Part shown: piece after piece, positions 61,640-64,000 of the stretch | Position numbering within the stretch: the first letter of the stretch is position 1 | How the letters are laid out: each line of letters opens with the position of its first letter | Assembly: GCA_963576725.1 (NCBI GenBank) | Contig: OY755241.1 | Coordinates: 56,606,484-56,670,483 of the forward strand | Origin: Azorinus chamasolen | Taxonomy: Eukaryota > Mollusca > Bivalvia > Cardiida > Solecurtidae | Length of the DNA: 64,000 nucleotides | Direction of reading: 5' to 3' | Notes under the pieces: model-generated | Seen by the model: the letters and a program-made list of their open reading frames with translations, nothing else | The model's database searches: none | Told to the model about the DNA's origin: nothing | Made by a program: the position numbers and the translations under genes

Positions 61640-61900
61640 AAATGGCAATGGCTGACCGCCGTAAAATGTCGCCCTGTACTTCATTCTCAGTGTTGTTAAT
61701 GGTCCTTCGGCATCATCAGTTTCAATGGGTTTATTTATGAAATTTCAATACAGCTTAAGCCGGTGCTAGGAGGCGTGCCTGGTGTTGTAATTTAAATTAT
61801 TGCTCATAGACAATCTCATTGAAGTCTGCAATTTTCTCTTTTCGCACTGCTGCTATTGCTTTCGAAAGATCTCCTTCTTTCAAAAGGTATTTCTTTACAT
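61640..61900 (-). repeat. R3 dispersed repeat, copy C
   Basis: TGACCGCCGTAAAATGTCGC, TTCATTCTCAGTGTTG, GGTCCTTCGGCATC, AGCCGGTGCTAGGAGG, GTCTGCAATTTTCTC. The minus strand reads KEGDLSKAIAAVRKEKIADF then NEIVYEQ and a stop. Clearest frame of the three copies. Confidence 0.55.
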
Positions 61901-62490
61901 CGGTTCTTATGTAGGACACATATCCAGTACCTGACTGTGTTCGAAGCTTTTTTTTAGTGTAATGTATACGCCAGCTCCTAACACGTCGCTCTTCTCAACA
62001 TGCTCCAGAACTATGCTATGTTCTGATGACGAGACTAAAACATGTTAATTATTTACAAGTTTTTGGTTTAAAAGATCAACGTTATGCAATAGTTATATAC
62101 AGTGGTTACCTTATTAGATGCCTCAGTTTGTACAAAAACGTATGTAGAATTAAAATCTTGTATGCCTATGGAAAAATGTTAATTTTGATTTTGGTGGAAG
62201 GTGGTTGTTTAAAAATGTAGGTATCAATTATATCTAAATGTATTTCATCCAACCAGGCAAATCGTTTAATTCAGCATGTTCTATGTGACACCATTTCGTA
62301 CCGAATTCCGGTTTCAGCAATCAGGCCACAGCACGGGGCAAACTCAGTTAAAGTAGTCGAATACAGTCCGAATACGTTTATCTTTAATGATATTAAAGTA
62401 TGTTGCCACACTAGTATACAAGTAACATGTTCGCGGAATCGAGTTCTCAAAGCTTTACTAGTTTGTCAAACATATTGGATACCACACTTG

Positions 62491-62925
62491 TCAAATTAAA
62501 TATTTTGCAATTGTTAACCATTCGTATATATAAATGAAAGGAAAAGCCGCACACATGACGCAACCATTACCAAAAACACAGATCAACACAACCACGCTCA
62601 TGCACACACATACACACCAGATGTGTGCCAGATAAAACTTCCAAACACCGACAAACGTACAAGTACAAAGACACAATACCTTTCTTTTGATAGCCGGAAA
62701 CATATTTCTAAAACATGACCCGGACAAAGAAACACTATGGAAAGGGTGAGAATTAAATGGGGTACACCGCCTACTCATAAATGCATGCTTCAAACTATTT
62801 TGAAAGTTGTCCATGCAAACAAGAAATGACCAGGACAATATATCGGACGTCCGTACATCCACCCAGTCGTCATTTGTGTCGACCATGTCGAGCTGACCGC
62901 AAGTGGGCTTGACACACGACGTCAT
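62491..62925 (-). CDS. Longest open frame of the window, possible exon
   Basis: 144 codons. The first part, CGQLDMVDTNDDWVDVRTSD, looks protein-like; the later part (CVCVCMSVVVLICV) is low-complexity from a GT-rich strand, so only the first 40-50 codons could be real. The start ATG lies in CCGGAAGTATCATGACGTC, which combines an ETS-type site and a CRE-like core, as at some TATA-less promoters. No domain recognised and no downstream exon found. Confidence 0.2.
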   Translation of the reverse strand: MTSCVKPTCGQLDMVDTNDDWVDVRTSDILSWSFLVCMDNFQNSLKHAFMSRRCTPFNSHPFHSVSLSGSCFRNMFPAIKRKVLCLCTCTFVGVWKFYLAHIWCVCVCMSVVVLICVFGNGCVMCAAFPFIYIYEWLTIAKYLI

Positions 62926-63159
62926 GATACTTCCGGTGAATGAAATATGTGTGATGAGGCATATAACTTGTACATTATTCCACGGTACAAATACAAACGT
63001 TGCATGGAATAGGTTGAACGGTGTTTCATTTCTGTATGAAATATATCAAATTGAACAGACGTTGATACAAACCTGTTTCTATAAGCGTCAAACACAATTT
63101 CGACTTAGGCATATAACGCTACCTTGGAGAATTCACTTGTATATCCTTTCTTCTGTGTA

Positions 63160-63369
63160 CAGTAGAACCTGCATTACACGGCAATGGAGATATATAATAA
63201 TTATAATTATTAGTCTGTAAAGCAGGCGGTAGCCTAAAGCAGGTCACAAGTAGTGCAGAAAGCTCCTATAGTAGTTTGCTGCCATAATTTTGCCCTGCAT
63301 TCAGTAACGACGTATTTTCAAAACCCATACGTTCAATAAATGAACTGTCGCTTAAGACAGGTTTTACTG
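63160..63369. mobile_element. TA1 MITE
   Basis: CAGTAGAACCTGCATTACAC and GCTTAAGACAGGTTTTACTG, TA flanks. Hairpin 63220-63309 with apex CTCCTATAGTAG and several mismatches. Confidence 0.7.
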
Positions 63370-63547
63370 TATTACTATTCGTCTGCTTTGAGTGATGTCT
63401 GGAGAGAAATAGTTCGTTGGTAGACAATGCCGTCTGCACTGGCCTCCACATTTGATTTATAACTCATTAAACCGTGCTTTGTTGAAATGTTGATATGTTA
63501 CAATATTCTCTGTCATCCCTTGAGTTCACGCTTTTTAGAAACTATCA

Positions 63548-63705
63548 ACAAGTGTCAAACAGCTCTAATCCAGATAATTACTCAGCGTCTCATCTGGATC
63601 AAAGCTGCTTGCAAATGATAGGCCACGTTTACCATGAGAATGGTTAAAACTCATTGTCAAACAGAGGCGCAGAGTTATTGTGCATCTCGCATGGATCTAA
63701 ACTGT
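63548..63705. repeat. Two TT7 hairpin fragments
   Basis: 63548-63612: TCAAACAGCTCTAATCCAG, CTCAGCGTCTCATCTGG; 63659-63705: CAAACAGAGGCGCAGAG, CGCATGGATCTAAACTG. The remainder to 64000 holds nothing recognised. Confidence 0.5.
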
Positions 63706-64000
63706 AACCAAGGTTTGGTATACTATTGAACTATTGGCACTACTTACCACGCTTTATTTAGATATATATTACTTTTTACAAATCAAATTACCATCTTTTA
63801 CCACCTCGACCTAGAGTTACATTTCGCTATTTGAAGAAAAACCTTTCTAATTTTCATTCAAATTATGTTCTTGTTCCTGCTGACAAGGCATCAAATAATG
63901 TATTCATTATTTGAAGATTGTATTATGTTGATGTTTTAAAGAAGGAGCTAAGTGATTCAAAAAACTTATATAACAGTTCAAACACCTGAAAAATATATAT

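Noticed and set aside
339..63369. CRISPR-like array because of regularly recurring palindromes
   Set aside because: Repeats are irregularly spaced, in both orientations, with transposon ends; the genome is eukaryotic.

Overview
The window looks like an intergenic, repeat-saturated stretch of an animal genome, most likely a bivalve mollusc. The evidence is indirect: A+T-rich DNA, no intact gene, tRNA-derived SINEs with a mollusc-style tail, a LINE C-terminal domain of a type common in molluscs, and very dense short hairpin transposons. The species cannot be named from sequence alone. A 200-base run of N at 7388-7587 shows it is draft scaffold.

Most of the readable sequence belongs to small non-autonomous DNA transposons (MITEs) built round a 45-95 base palindrome. 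I sort them by ends. TT families end in TTAACCC...GGGTTAA, as in piggyBac-type insertion at TTAA: TT1 (about 30 copies or pieces), TT2 (about 20), TT3 (2), TT4 (4), TT5 (5), TT6 (5), TT7 (about 14, mostly pieces), TT8 (2), TT9 (3), plus one unrelated TTAA element, TT10. TA families have inverted ends starting CAGT and flanked by TA, as in Tc1/mariner: TA1 (CAGTAAAACCTCT, about 15 copies or pieces), TA2 (CAGTTGAACTTCGA, 6), TA3 (1) and TA5 (1, nearly 2 kb). TA4 (1) is also TA-flanked but starts CTCGGGGAGCC. HP8 (4 copies) is a 95-base palindrome family whose ends I could not fix. The palindromes fall into a few scaffolds reused across families with otherwise unrelated sequence, and many share the apex GCTCCTATAGGAGC. 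This modular hairpin system is the most striking property of the window.

Layout. 1-7.4 kb: TT1-rich with a nested PIF/Harbinger-like element. 7.7-9.3 kb: a tandem satellite, unit about 147 bp, whose repeats carry a perfect palindromic estrogen-response-element consensus. 10-13.1 kb: a tandem triplication and a broken LINE. 14-23.5 kb: MITE chains, minisatellites and a SINE with clear target duplication. 23.5-28.2 kb: a candidate Helitron holding a second tandem array (unit about 146 bp). 28.2-34.7 kb: MITE chains. 35.1-37.1 kb: a decayed gene resembling a Mutator-like transposase fused to a DEDDh exonuclease, the only long protein-like stretch. 38-46 kb: more MITEs, several nested. 46.4-48.6 kb: a 29-bp minisatellite split by a 1954-bp TA element. 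51-56 kb: minisatellites, one split by a 495-bp TTAA element. 56.8-64 kb: sparse MITEs and two weak candidate coding stretches.

No autonomous transposase for the MITEs lies in the window, so all copies must have been moved in trans. I found no convincing intact protein-coding gene, no intact tRNA, no rRNA and no CRISPR array.
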